From the NCBI GenBank assembly GCA_021296435.1, contig JAGWAK010000058.1, forward strand, positions 1 through 11,284: a stretch of 11,284 nt of DNA, read 5' to 3'. The notes under the pieces are model-generated. The model saw nothing but the letters and a program-made list of their open reading frames with translations, was not told the DNA's origin and ran no database searches. Numbering within the stretch: position 1 is the stretch's first letter; every line of letters begins with the position of its first letter. Below, in pieces: positions 1-6,430 of this stretch. The stretch comes from Acidimicrobiia bacterium (GTDB taxonomy: Bacteria > Actinomycetota > Acidimicrobiia > Acidimicrobiales > CATQHL01). A program made the position numbers and the translations under genes.

Positions 1-322
1 CGACGTCACGACCGTCACGTTCATCGCCTCGCCCACCGATACGGCCGAGACGTTCATCCTGGGGTACCTGTCCCGCAACCACTCCCTCGACGTCCCTGAC
101 GAGTACTTCGTGGACGGCTTCGCCGTGGTTATGGAGCAGGACCGCGGCGTGGTCGAGTCCCAGGACCCGCCCGAACTGCCCCTCGACCTGCGCGAGGAAC
201 TGCACCTCAAGGTGGCCGACGGCGCCTCGATGGTCTACCGCAAGCTGCTGCGGGACCTCGCCGAGGGCACAGCGGGCTCCGCGGCGGAGGCGAAAGCAAC
301 CTCGATGGTGGCTGCCGGCTGA
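1..322 (+). CDS. Rieske non-heme iron oxygenase alpha subunit, C-terminal fragment
   Basis: The reading frame is open from base 2 to the TGA at 320-322 and gives the last 106 residues of a protein that begins outside the window. The tail carries a pattern seen in VanA/phthalate-dioxygenase-type ring-hydroxylating oxygenases: 'EQDRGVVESQDPPELPLDL' (an 'ED.xvvE.Q.P' motif), then a short stretch on the 'elhlkvAD...YRkLLrdL' pattern that closes the catalytic domain. The Rieske 2Fe-2S motif and the iron-binding His/His/Asp residues would lie upstream and cannot be checked. Such enzymes demethylate or hydroxylate aromatic or related substrates with electrons from a reductase partner; the substrate here is unknown. 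The last ~18 residues are an Ala-rich tail of no clear meaning. The gene converges on the flavin-dependent oxidoreductase gene 31 bp away. The family call rests on a short C-terminal motif, so it is probable rather than certain. Confidence 0.66.
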   Translation, partial: DVTTVTFIASPTDTAETFILGYLSRNHSLDVPDEYFVDGFAVVMEQDRGVVESQDPPELPLDLREELHLKVADGASMVYRKLLRDLAEGTAGSAAEAKATSMVAAG

Positions 323-340
323 CCCCACGGCCGCCTGGGG
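323..340. terminator. Weak hairpin between convergent genes
   Basis: The 31-bp gap between the two convergent stop codons contains CCCCA (323-327) and TGGGG (336-340) around an 8-nt GC-rich loop. This 5-bp stem is the only candidate for a bidirectional terminator here. There is no T-run on either side, so it may be chance in GC-rich DNA. Confidence 0.2.
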
Positions 341-353
341 TGGCCCGCGCTGA

Positions 354-1604
354 TCAGGCCCTGCCGGCGGCCTTGAACTCGTAGCCCTCGTCGGTGGTGC
401 GGGGAGGCGCCTTGCGGGCCAGGGCGGCGTCGATGGCGGGGGCCAACCGCTCGCACTTGCGTTCCCAGCGCTGCGGATGCCGCTCGGCGAACTCGCCGAT
501 CACCTCGGCGCCCATGAGCTCCAGGGACTCACAGATCTGGCTGTGGGGGATGCGCCCCATCTGGGCCATGAAGATGACCTGGTCGATCCCGGCCTCCTCG
601 TAGCGACGCAGCAGGGACCGCACCTGGTCGGGCGTGCCGATGGCGCCCCGCAGCCCGAGCACTCCCAGGTCGCCGAAGGTGGCGTCGAGCGGCTCGCCGG
701 TGCGTCCCGCCTCGGCGCGCCTGAAGCCCACCTCCTCCCGGTTGGTCTCGAACTCCCGCCACACGTCGGTGCGCGCCGGGCTGTGGGTGCCGAAGGCGTA
801 GTAGTGCAACAGCCCGTAGCCGAAGAAGTGCGCCGAGTCGAGCCCGCGGTCGACAGCGGTCCGCTCGTCGGGATGGCACATCAGCGGCAGGACGATGGCG
901 ATCTGCGGATTCACTGCGAAGCCGGCCGGCACGCAGTCCTCCGACGCTAGGACCGACTCGTACTCCGCTACCCAGTCGGCCGCCCGTTCGGGCTCGATGA
1001 ACTGGAACGACAGGGCGCCGATGCCGCTACGAGCGGCCAGCAGGATGGTCTCCCGGCGACTGCACGCCACCCACAGAGGCGGGTGCGGCTTCTGCAGCGG
1101 CTTGGGCACGACGTTGCGTGGCGGCATCTGCAGCCACTCGCCGTCCCAGCCGGCGAACGGCTCCTCCACCATCATGCGGGCCACGGCTTCGATGTGGTCG
1201 GTCCACTGCTCCCGCTTGGTGTTCCACTCCACGCCGAAGCCGCCCAGTTCGGCCTCCGAAGAGGCCTCGCCGGTCCCCAGGTCCACCCGACCGTCGGAGA
1301 GAAGGTCGAGGGTGGCCGCCCGCTCGGCGACCCTGGCGGTGTGGTTGAACTCCACAGGCAGTTGCACGATGCCGTGACCGAGGCGGATCCGCTGCGTGAG
1401 CGCGGCGGCCGCAGCCAGGAACACCTCCGGCGCCGAGGAATGGCTGTACTCCTCCAGGAAGTGGTGCTCCACCTCCCAGACGTAGTCGAAACCCAGCCGA
1501 TCGGCGAGGACGACCTGCTCCAGGCACTCCTTGTAGAGCCGGTGCTCGCCCTCCGGCTCCCACGGTCGCGGCAACTGCATCTCGTAGAACAAGCCGAACT
1601 GCAT
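354..1604 (-). CDS. LLM class flavin-dependent oxidoreductase (luciferase-like monooxygenase)
   Basis: The protein has 416 residues and the bacterial-luciferase-like TIM-barrel fold signature. It starts MQFGLFYE. Residues 43-49 read WEVEHHF, matching the luciferase 'EHHF' motif near the flavin. 'LLSDGRVDLGTGEASSEAEL' (101-120) matches the family 'lsdGRv.lG.G.g...e...fG' segment, and 'WVACSRRETILLAARSGIGA' (178-197) is the usual flavin-phosphate-binding region. These enzymes use reduced FMN or F420 to oxidise small substrates; neither cofactor nor substrate can be read from the sequence. The frame stays open upstream to 1715, but the ATG at 1604 is chosen because the conserved N-terminal beta-strand starts there and a G-rich Shine-Dalgarno-like tract (GGGGGAA, 1607-1613) precedes it. 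The protein is longer than the usual ~330-360 residues, with a charged C-terminal extension ending DEGYEFKAAGRA. It is divergent from the kinase gene and convergent with the Rieske oxygenase fragment. Confidence 0.9.
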   Translation of the reverse strand: MQFGLFYEMQLPRPWEPEGEHRLYKECLEQVVLADRLGFDYVWEVEHHFLEEYSHSSAPEVFLAAAAALTQRIRLGHGIVQLPVEFNHTARVAERAATLDLLSDGRVDLGTGEASSEAELGGFGVEWNTKREQWTDHIEAVARMMVEEPFAGWDGEWLQMPPRNVVPKPLQKPHPPLWVACSRRETILLAARSGIGALSFQFIEPERAADWVAEYESVLASEDCVPAGFAVNPQIAIVLPLMCHPDERTAVDRGLDSAHFFGYGLLHYYAFGTHSPARTDVWREFETNREEVGFRRAEAGRTGEPLDATFGDLGVLGLRGAIGTPDQVRSLLRRYEEAGIDQVIFMAQMGRIPHSQICESLELMGAEVIGEFAERHPQRWERKCERLAPAIDAALARKAPPRTTDEGYEFKAAGRA

Positions 1605-1623
1605 GATTCCCCCGAACCCGCAC

Positions 1624-1635
1624 CGACTCGAGTCG
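1624..1635. promoter_or_regulatory. Perfect 12-bp palindrome, candidate operator
   Basis: CGACTCGAGTCG is a perfect inverted repeat that lies 20 bp upstream of the ATG of the flavin-dependent oxidoreductase gene. It falls between the predicted -10 element and the start codon, so a bound repressor would block transcription into the gene. Its size suits a dimeric helix-turn-helix regulator, but no such regulator gene is in the window. Function is inferred from symmetry and position only. Confidence 0.3.
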
Positions 1636-1669
1636 AGACGCTGCGCCGTCGTAGGCATCTGTGGGCTCC

Positions 1670-1699
1670 AGTGTAGGAACGAGACGCAGCGACGGTCCG
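1670..1699 (-). promoter_or_regulatory. Candidate promoter of the flavin-dependent oxidoreductase gene
   Basis: On the minus strand TACACT (1675 to 1670) fits the actinobacterial -10 pattern TAnnnT. A weak -35-like CGGACC (1699 to 1694) lies 18 bp further upstream. Transcription would begin near 1663, giving a leader of about 60 nt that contains the 12-bp palindrome. The -35 matches only three of six consensus bases. Confidence 0.3.
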
Positions 1700-1765
1700 G
1701 GCGGCCCGGATCCATCGGACATACCGCGCAATCAGGGCGCGACCGGTCACAGCCAGGCGCACCGT

Positions 1766-1771
1766 TACGAT
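1766..1771 (+). promoter_or_regulatory. Candidate -10 element of the kinase gene
   Basis: TACGAT fits the actinobacterial TAnnnT -10 pattern. A start site about 7 bp downstream would be near 1778, almost at the GTG start codon (1780), predicting a leaderless or nearly leaderless transcript. No convincing -35 hexamer is seen; an 8-bp palindrome GACCGGTC (1741-1748) occupies that area instead. No Shine-Dalgarno sequence precedes the GTG, which agrees with leaderless translation. Confidence 0.33.
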
Positions 1772-1779
1772 CGCATGGC

Positions 1780-3270
1780 GTGAGCAGCGATGAGAATCTG
1801 CGCCGGGCCCTGGGCGGCCTGAGCGAGCCCGAGCGGCTTCACCACGAACGGCTCGTCGCCACGACCGCGCTGCTGGCGGACATCTCCTTCGCCGACATCC
1901 TGGTGCTCGTGCCGATCCTCGGCGCCGCTGCCCCCGACAGCGGCGTCGGCAGCGACGGCGAGAGACGCTTCGTGGTCACCGCCCACAGCCGTCCCATCAC
2001 CAGCCAGACAGTGCATCCCAACGACCTCTTCGGTCTGGCCGTCACCGACGGGGAGCGGCCGCTGGCCGCACTGGCGCTGCGGACTGGGGCCAGCACCAAC
2101 GGCGGCGCCTTCCTCGCCGGCCAGGACCGCTGGGTGCAGTCCCTAGCCGTTCCCGTAAATCTCGCCAACCGCACGATCGCCGTGCTGCTCCGGGAGTTCC
2201 CGTCGGTGAGCGACCGGGTCTGGGGGCGGCTGGAGACCACCTATTTTGGGCTCTTCCGCCGCCTGGCGGGGATGATCGCCGACGGCGTCTACCCCTACGC
2301 CACCGGACCGGGCGATCACGACCACCCGCCGCGGGTGGGAGACGGCGTCATCCTGCTCGACGCCTGGCAGCGGGTGGAGTACCTCACACCCAACGCCCAC
2401 TCGGCGCTGCGGCGCCTCGGCATCGACGGCGACCCGACCGGTCGCCGGCTGGCCCACGTGGGACTCGAACCACGGGCCCTGCAGCTCACGGTGTCGGCGT
2501 CACTGCCGCAAACCGAGGAGATCGAACGCAACGGCCACAGCGTGGTGATGCGCTGCCTGCCCCTGATCCAGGAGGACACACTCACCGGCGTCCTCGTGCT
2601 AGTGCGGGACATCACCGAGCTGCGCAGGGTGGACCGGCTGCTGATCACCAAGAACGCCGCCCTCACCGAGGTGCACCACCGCGTGAAGAACAACCTGCAG
2701 ACGGTCTCGTCGCTGCTCAGCCTGCAGAGCCGCTGGCTGGAGAGCCCCGAGGCCAAGGACGCACTCTCGGAGTCCGCCCGCCGGATCCGCCTGATCGCCG
2801 CCGTGCACGAGATCCTCAGTGGGCCCGACGGTGACAGCACCCCGTTCGAGAGCGTCGTGGACTCCCTTTCCTCGCTGCTGCGGGAGTCTCTGGCCCCACC
2901 GAACGCACCGATTTCCATCAAGGTGTCCGGAGCCGTCGGTCCGCTGCCCAGCGAGGTGATGACCACGATGGCCATCGTGCTGAACGAGTTGGTGCAGAAC
3001 GCCGTGGACCACGGCTTCGGCGGCGCCGCAGCCATCGGCACCGACGGCAGCGAGATCGTGGTGCGGATCGGTCGGGAGGAGGCCGGGCTTCAGGTATCGG
3101 TCACCGACAACGGCAGCGGCATGCCCGAGGGTCCGCTGCAGGAGGGGTTGGGTCTGACGCTGGTGCGCACGCTCGTGGAGAACGACCTGGGCGGCAGTCT
3201 CGTGCACCGCTCCACCCCGGGCGGCACGACCGTCGAACTCACCGCCCCGCTGCCGCCGACGAACCCCTAG
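1780..3270 (+). CDS. PdtaS-like sensor histidine kinase (HisKA_2 family)
   Basis: This is a 496-residue soluble kinase without membrane segments. In order it has an N-terminal GAF-like sensor region (about 20-170) with 'LLADISFADILVLVPI', closely resembling the start of mycobacterial PdtaS; a PAS-like region (about 185-280); a dimerisation/phosphoacceptor segment 'EVHHRVKNNLQT' (298-308 area, likely phospho-His 300); and a HATPase domain with N-box 'NELVQNAVDHGF' (N402, N407), G1 box 'DNGSGMP' (443-449) and G2 box 'GLGLTLV' (456-462). In mycobacteria PdtaS phosphorylates PdtaR, a response regulator with an RNA-binding ANTAR domain that controls transcript elongation; by analogy this kinase would feed an ANTAR regulator, but none is in the window. 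The GTG start fits the family N-terminus, and the upstream open frame (from 1603) overlaps the divergent gene and looks non-coding. It converges on the phosphodiesterase gene with a 33-bp gap. Family is secure; the signal sensed is not known. Confidence 0.87.
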   Translation: MSSDENLRRALGGLSEPERLHHERLVATTALLADISFADILVLVPILGAAAPDSGVGSDGERRFVVTAHSRPITSQTVHPNDLFGLAVTDGERPLAALALRTGASTNGGAFLAGQDRWVQSLAVPVNLANRTIAVLLREFPSVSDRVWGRLETTYFGLFRRLAGMIADGVYPYATGPGDHDHPPRVGDGVILLDAWQRVEYLTPNAHSALRRLGIDGDPTGRRLAHVGLEPRALQLTVSASLPQTEEIERNGHSVVMRCLPLIQEDTLTGVLVLVRDITELRRVDRLLITKNAALTEVHHRVKNNLQTVSSLLSLQSRWLESPEAKDALSESARRIRLIAAVHEILSGPDGDSTPFESVVDSLSSLLRESLAPPNAPISIKVSGAVGPLPSEVMTTMAIVLNELVQNAVDHGFGGAAAIGTDGSEIVVRIGREEAGLQVSVTDNGSGMPEGPLQEGLGLTLVRTLVENDLGGSLVHRSTPGGTTVELTAPLPPTNP

Positions 3271-3303
3271 TGGTGCGCCGCAGGCTGCGAATGGCCGCGG
3301 AAC

Positions 3304-4767
3304 TCACGAACCCGCCGCCAGCGCGGCGACAGCCTCGGTGGGACGGCCGGCGATGATGCCGTCCACGCCGCGGCGGAGCAGATCAGCGTAGAACTCGCGG
3401 CTCTCCAGCACGTCGGTACCGCTCAGCCACACCCACACGCGCAGGCCCTCGCTGTGAAGCCGCTCCACGAGGTCGGGCTGGACGACCTCGATGCCCTGAT
3501 AGGTGAACGGCACCTGCAGCACCCGGTAGCGCGGATCCAGCGCCTCGCCGGCGAGCCACCACGCCACCAACTCGTCGGTGGCGGGCGTCGTGGCGACGGT
3601 GGGAGCCAGCTGCCGGAAGGCGGCGAGGACCTCGTCGTTGAAGCACGCCACGACCACCGACTCCTCCCGGCCCAACTCGGCGATCTCGGCGGCGAGCACC
3701 TCGGCGGCGGCGATCCCCGAGCCAGGATCCTCCTCGCCGCCCGAGCCGCGCTGGAGCTTGATCTCCACGTCCAGCACGTGGTGCGGGAAGCGCTCGGCGA
3801 CCTCCCGGAACGTGGCCACCTTGAAGTCCTCGGGGCCGAAACCCGCCGGCGGCTCGATGATGCCGCCGCGCACCCCTCGGAACACGTACTCGGCGGCGGG
3901 ACGGCTCTGGTCACCCCAGAGTCCCGGCACGAACCAGTGGGCGTTGTCGAGCGCCTGGATCTCCGCCAGCGTCAGATCGGCAACCGGACCGGTGGCCTCT
4001 GTGGTGCGGTCCACGGTGTCGTCGTGCTGGACGATCAGGGCGCCGTCGGCGGTGAGCTGCACATCCAGTTCCAGGATGTCTGCACCGGCGGCGACCGACT
4101 GCGCATAGGCGTACAGCGTGGAGTGCGGATGGTCCTGATCGCCGCCAGCGTGGGCGATGACCAGCGGGCGGCCCAGCGCCAGGAGCCCGTCGAGCGTGGA
4201 CGCCTCCGGCCGCGGCGCCTCGGGGATGGCAGGCGCGGCGGTCGCATCCCCGGTCCCGTCAGCAGGCTGCGCGGCGGTCACATCCCCGGTCCCGTCAGCA
4301 GGCTGCGCGGCGGTCGCATCCCCGGCCCCGTCGGCAGGCTGCGCGGCGGCCTCACTGGTGCCGGTCGGCTCGGGCGGCGCGGGCGGCTCGGAGGGCTCGG
4401 TTGCGGTTCCGGCGTCTGTCGATGTCTCTGCCTCAGGAGGATCGACCGGTTCAGCCTCAGGCGTGGTGGTCGTCGTGGTGGCGGTTGCGGTGGTCCTGCT
4501 CGTCGTCGCCGGTGCCGGCGCGGCGGAACTCGTGGTCGGGCTGGAGGCCCCGGACGAGCCGGCCGCGGGAGCGTCATCGGACGAATCAGCCGGAGCAGTC
4601 GAGGCAGCCGGGGCAGGCGCGGGCGGTTCAACCGGGGCGGCATCCGGGGGCGATTCTCCGCCGCATCCGCCGGCAACGAGCGCGAGCACCGCTGCGGCCA
4701 CCAGGCCCCCGCCCAGAAGCCTGCGCGAGAGGCTGCACGGGAGGCTGCCCAAGGACCGTGAACGCAC
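3304..4767 (-). CDS. Glycerophosphodiester phosphodiesterase, predicted lipoprotein
   Basis: This 487-residue protein has an N-terminal signal with Arg residues, a hydrophobic core 'LLGGGLVAAAVLALVAGG' and Cys35 as the likely lipidation site (AGGC, a weak lipobox lacking Leu at -3). A long Ala/Pro/Thr/Ser/Asp/Glu-rich linker (about 38-187) contains 12-residue repeats. The GDPD domain follows (about 198-487). Expected catalytic residues are visible: H206 (in AHAGG), E233 and D235 (ELDVQ), H248 (QHDD) and E335 (DVEIK), and the domain ends GVDGIIAGRPTE. Family members hydrolyse glycerophosphodiesters to glycerol-3-phosphate plus an alcohol, here probably outside the membrane for phospholipid-derived phosphate or carbon. 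The frame is open to 5037, but that part overlaps nuoN and a hairpin. The GTG at 4767 gives a sensible signal peptide, though no clear Shine-Dalgarno is present, and a TTG at 4752 is an alternative. The usual HRG and PENT motifs read HAGG and PHST. Confidence 0.86.
   Translation of the reverse strand: MRSRSLGSLPCSLSRRLLGGGLVAAAVLALVAGGCGGESPPDAAPVEPPAPAPAASTAPADSSDDAPAAGSSGASSPTTSSAAPAPATTSRTTATATTTTTTPEAEPVDPPEAETSTDAGTATEPSEPPAPPEPTGTSEAAAQPADGAGDATAAQPADGTGDVTAAQPADGTGDATAAPAIPEAPRPEASTLDGLLALGRPLVIAHAGGDQDHPHSTLYAYAQSVAAGADILELDVQLTADGALIVQHDDTVDRTTEATGPVADLTLAEIQALDNAHWFVPGLWGDQSRPAAEYVFRGVRGGIIEPPAGFGPEDFKVATFREVAERFPHHVLDVEIKLQRGSGGEEDPGSGIAAAEVLAAEIAELGREESVVVACFNDEVLAAFRQLAPTVATTPATDELVAWWLAGEALDPRYRVLQVPFTYQGIEVVQPDLVERLHSEGLRVWVWLSGTDVLESREFYADLLRRGVDGIIAGRPTEAVAALAAGS
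4235..4342 (-). repeat. Three 36-bp tandem repeats in the phosphodiesterase linker
   Basis: Three consecutive 36-bp units (4235-4270, 4271-4306, 4307-4342) differ by only a few bases, and a partial fourth begins at 4343. In protein they give the 12-residue unit AAQPADGTGDAT with minor changes (about residues 142-178). The unit length keeps the frame, so copy number can change without destroying the enzyme. It reads as an expandable spacer between membrane anchor and catalytic domain. Confidence 0.9.
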
Positions 4768-4820
4768 CCCGCGGCGACGCGGCGGCGCGTCCGGCCGATG
4801 CGGTTGGCGACCGAGAGCCG

Positions 4821-4841
4821 GCGTGGGCACAAGGCCCACGC
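4821..4841 (-). terminator. GC hairpin after nuoN, candidate terminator
   Basis: GCGTGGGC (4821-4828) and GCCCACGC (4834-4841) form a perfect 8-bp stem with a 5-nt loop (ACAAG). It starts 22 bp past the nuoN stop codon and lies before the phosphodiesterase start. No T-run follows on the minus strand, so it is a stem-only terminator of the kind often proposed in actinobacteria, or an RNA-stabilising 3' end. It suggests that the nuo operon ends here and the phosphodiesterase gene is transcribed on its own. Confidence 0.5.
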
Positions 4842-4862
4842 TAGAGCAACCCGGCGGCGCGG

Positions 4863-6419
4863 TTACAGGCCCGTGACCGTGGCCAGCAGCGAGACTTCGG
4901 TGAAGTGGGTGACGGTGGCCGGTACGACGCCGAAGACCAGCGTGGCCGCCACTGTCAGCGCGAGCGCCGAGCGCAGCGAGAACGGCACGGGGATGCGCCC
5001 GGCGTCGCCCAACTCCGGGGCGGGCTTCTCGAACCACATGCGGGCTGCGATCTTGCCGTAGTAGCCCACCGCGATCACGGCGTTCACTGCGGCGAAGCCG
5101 GCCAGCACGTAGCCCGCGGGGCTGTCAGCGGACACGAGAGCCTGGAAGACGGCAAACTTGGCGTACCAGCCGCCCGCCGGAGGCACCCCGGCCAGCGAGG
5201 CCAGGAACACCGTCATCACCACGGCCATGCCCGGCGACACCCTGAACAGGCCGTTGTACGACGCCACGTCACCGGTGCCGGTGCGGCGGGCCACGGTCAT
5301 GATGACGGCGAAGACACCCAGGTTCATGGCCGCGTAGATCACCAGATACGTGAGCACCGCCGAGACGGCCTGGTCGGCCACCGAGGTGCTCACCCCGGCG
5401 ACGGCCAGCGGCGCCAGCATGAACCCGGCCTGGGCGATGCCCGAGTAGGCCATGAGGCGCACGATGTTCTTCTGCCGCAGCGCCATGAGGTTGCCGGCGG
5501 TCATGGAGGCCGCCGCCAGGAACCACAGCGCCGGGCCGTACACGTCGTCGCGCTCCCAGAACCCCACGAACACCAGCGAGCCGAGCGCCACGAAACCGGC
5601 CGTCTTGGAGGCCACCGACAGGAACGCGGTGATCGGCGTGGGCGCACCCTCGTAGGTGTCGGGCGCCCAGGTGTGGAACGGGAACGCCGACACCTTGAAG
5701 GCGAAGCCCACGATCACGAAGATCACGCCCACCGTGATGGCGGCGCTCGGCACCGCCTCGGCGCCTCGATCCAGCGGCGCGGCGGCGGCGATGTCGGCCA
5801 GCACCGTCGACCCGGACGCGCCGAACAGCAGCGACATGCCGTAGAGCATGATGGCCGAGGCGAACACCCCCATGAGGAAGTACTTCAGGCCGGCCTCGTT
5901 GCTGCGCAGGTCGCGCTTGCGCCAGGCGGCCAGCAGGTAGGCGGGGATGGACAGCAACTCCAGCGCCACGAAGATGCTGATGAGGTCCCGCGCCGAGGCC
6001 ATCACCACCATGCCCAGGAGCGACGCCAGCACAAGGCCGTAGTACTCGTTCTCCCAGTAGTCACCCTCGGCGACGTAGTTCATGGACAGCAGCACCACCA
6101 CGTAGCCCGAGACCAAGAACAAGGCCTTCAGGATCAGGGCGTAGCCGTCCACGACATAGGCGCCGTCGAACATGACCCGCGGCTCCGATGCCACCCCGGC
6201 GACGGCCAGGGTGATGATCGGGACCAGCACCCCCAGCAGGCCCAGGCCCGCCAGCGCCGAGGTGACCGCCCGACCCCGCTCGGCCAGGGCAATGTCCAGG
6301 CAGGTCAGCAGCGCGCCGACGCCGAGCAGCGTCAACTCGGGGGCGAGCGCGTGCCAGTCCAGGTGCGGGCGAACGAACCCCAGAACCCCCAGGGGGGCGG
6401 CGAGGGAGCCGAGGGTCAC
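4863..6419 (-). CDS. nuoN: NADH-quinone oxidoreductase subunit N
   Basis: NuoN is one of the three antiporter-like membrane subunits of complex I, which couple NADH oxidation and quinone reduction to proton export. The 518-residue protein is strongly hydrophobic with many transmembrane helices. The charged residues of the proton path are in place: E154 in 'ALELLSIPAYLL', K179 in 'AGLKYFLMG', K242 in 'FAFKVSAFPFHTWAPDTYEG', K272 in 'SVASKTAGF' and K421 in 'GGWYAKF'. The frame extends to an ATG at 6467, but the GTG at 6419 is preferred. It overlaps the nuoM stop codon as GTGA, has a Shine-Dalgarno GGGAG (6426-6430) six bases upstream, and removes an Arg-rich N-terminus absent from the family. 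It is the last gene of the nuo cluster in the window and is followed by a hairpin. Confidence 0.95.
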   Translation of the reverse strand: MTLGSLAAPLGVLGFVRPHLDWHALAPELTLLGVGALLTCLDIALAERGRAVTSALAGLGLLGVLVPIITLAVAGVASEPRVMFDGAYVVDGYALILKALFLVSGYVVVLLSMNYVAEGDYWENEYYGLVLASLLGMVVMASARDLISIFVALELLSIPAYLLAAWRKRDLRSNEAGLKYFLMGVFASAIMLYGMSLLFGASGSTVLADIAAAAPLDRGAEAVPSAAITVGVIFVIVGFAFKVSAFPFHTWAPDTYEGAPTPITAFLSVASKTAGFVALGSLVFVGFWERDDVYGPALWFLAAASMTAGNLMALRQKNIVRLMAYSGIAQAGFMLAPLAVAGVSTSVADQAVSAVLTYLVIYAAMNLGVFAVIMTVARRTGTGDVASYNGLFRVSPGMAVVMTVFLASLAGVPPAGGWYAKFAVFQALVSADSPAGYVLAGFAAVNAVIAVGYYGKIAARMWFEKPAPELGDAGRIPVPFSLRSALALTVAATLVFGVVPATVTHFTEVSLLATVTGL

Positions 6420-6430
6420 CGGCCGCTCCC
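6416..6430 (-). promoter_or_regulatory. GTGA overlap and ribosome binding site of nuoN
   Basis: The nuoN GTG (6419-6417) and nuoM TGA (6418-6416) overlap as GTGA. The GGGAG motif at 6430-6426, inside the nuoM coding end, is six bases from the GTG. The arrangement fits translational coupling of nuoN to nuoM and decides the start over the upstream ATG at 6467. Confidence 0.6.

Noticed and set aside
1605..1715. N-terminal extension of the oxidoreductase up to an ATG at 1715
   Set aside because: The extra 37 residues have no family counterpart, and the segment contains the predicted promoter and the palindrome.
3271..3303. Hairpin CGCA-GGC-TGCG in the kinase/phosphodiesterase convergent gap as a terminator
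   Set aside because: Four-base stem with a three-base loop and no T-run; too weak to call.
4235..4349. Possible CRISPR-like array because of 36-bp units
   Set aside because: Units are directly adjacent without spacers and encode an in-frame peptide repeat.
3454..4761. 435-codon plus-strand open frame opposite the phosphodiesterase gene
   Set aside because: Arg/Gly-rich shadow of the GDPD gene; its repeats are just the 36-bp tandem repeats read on the other strand.
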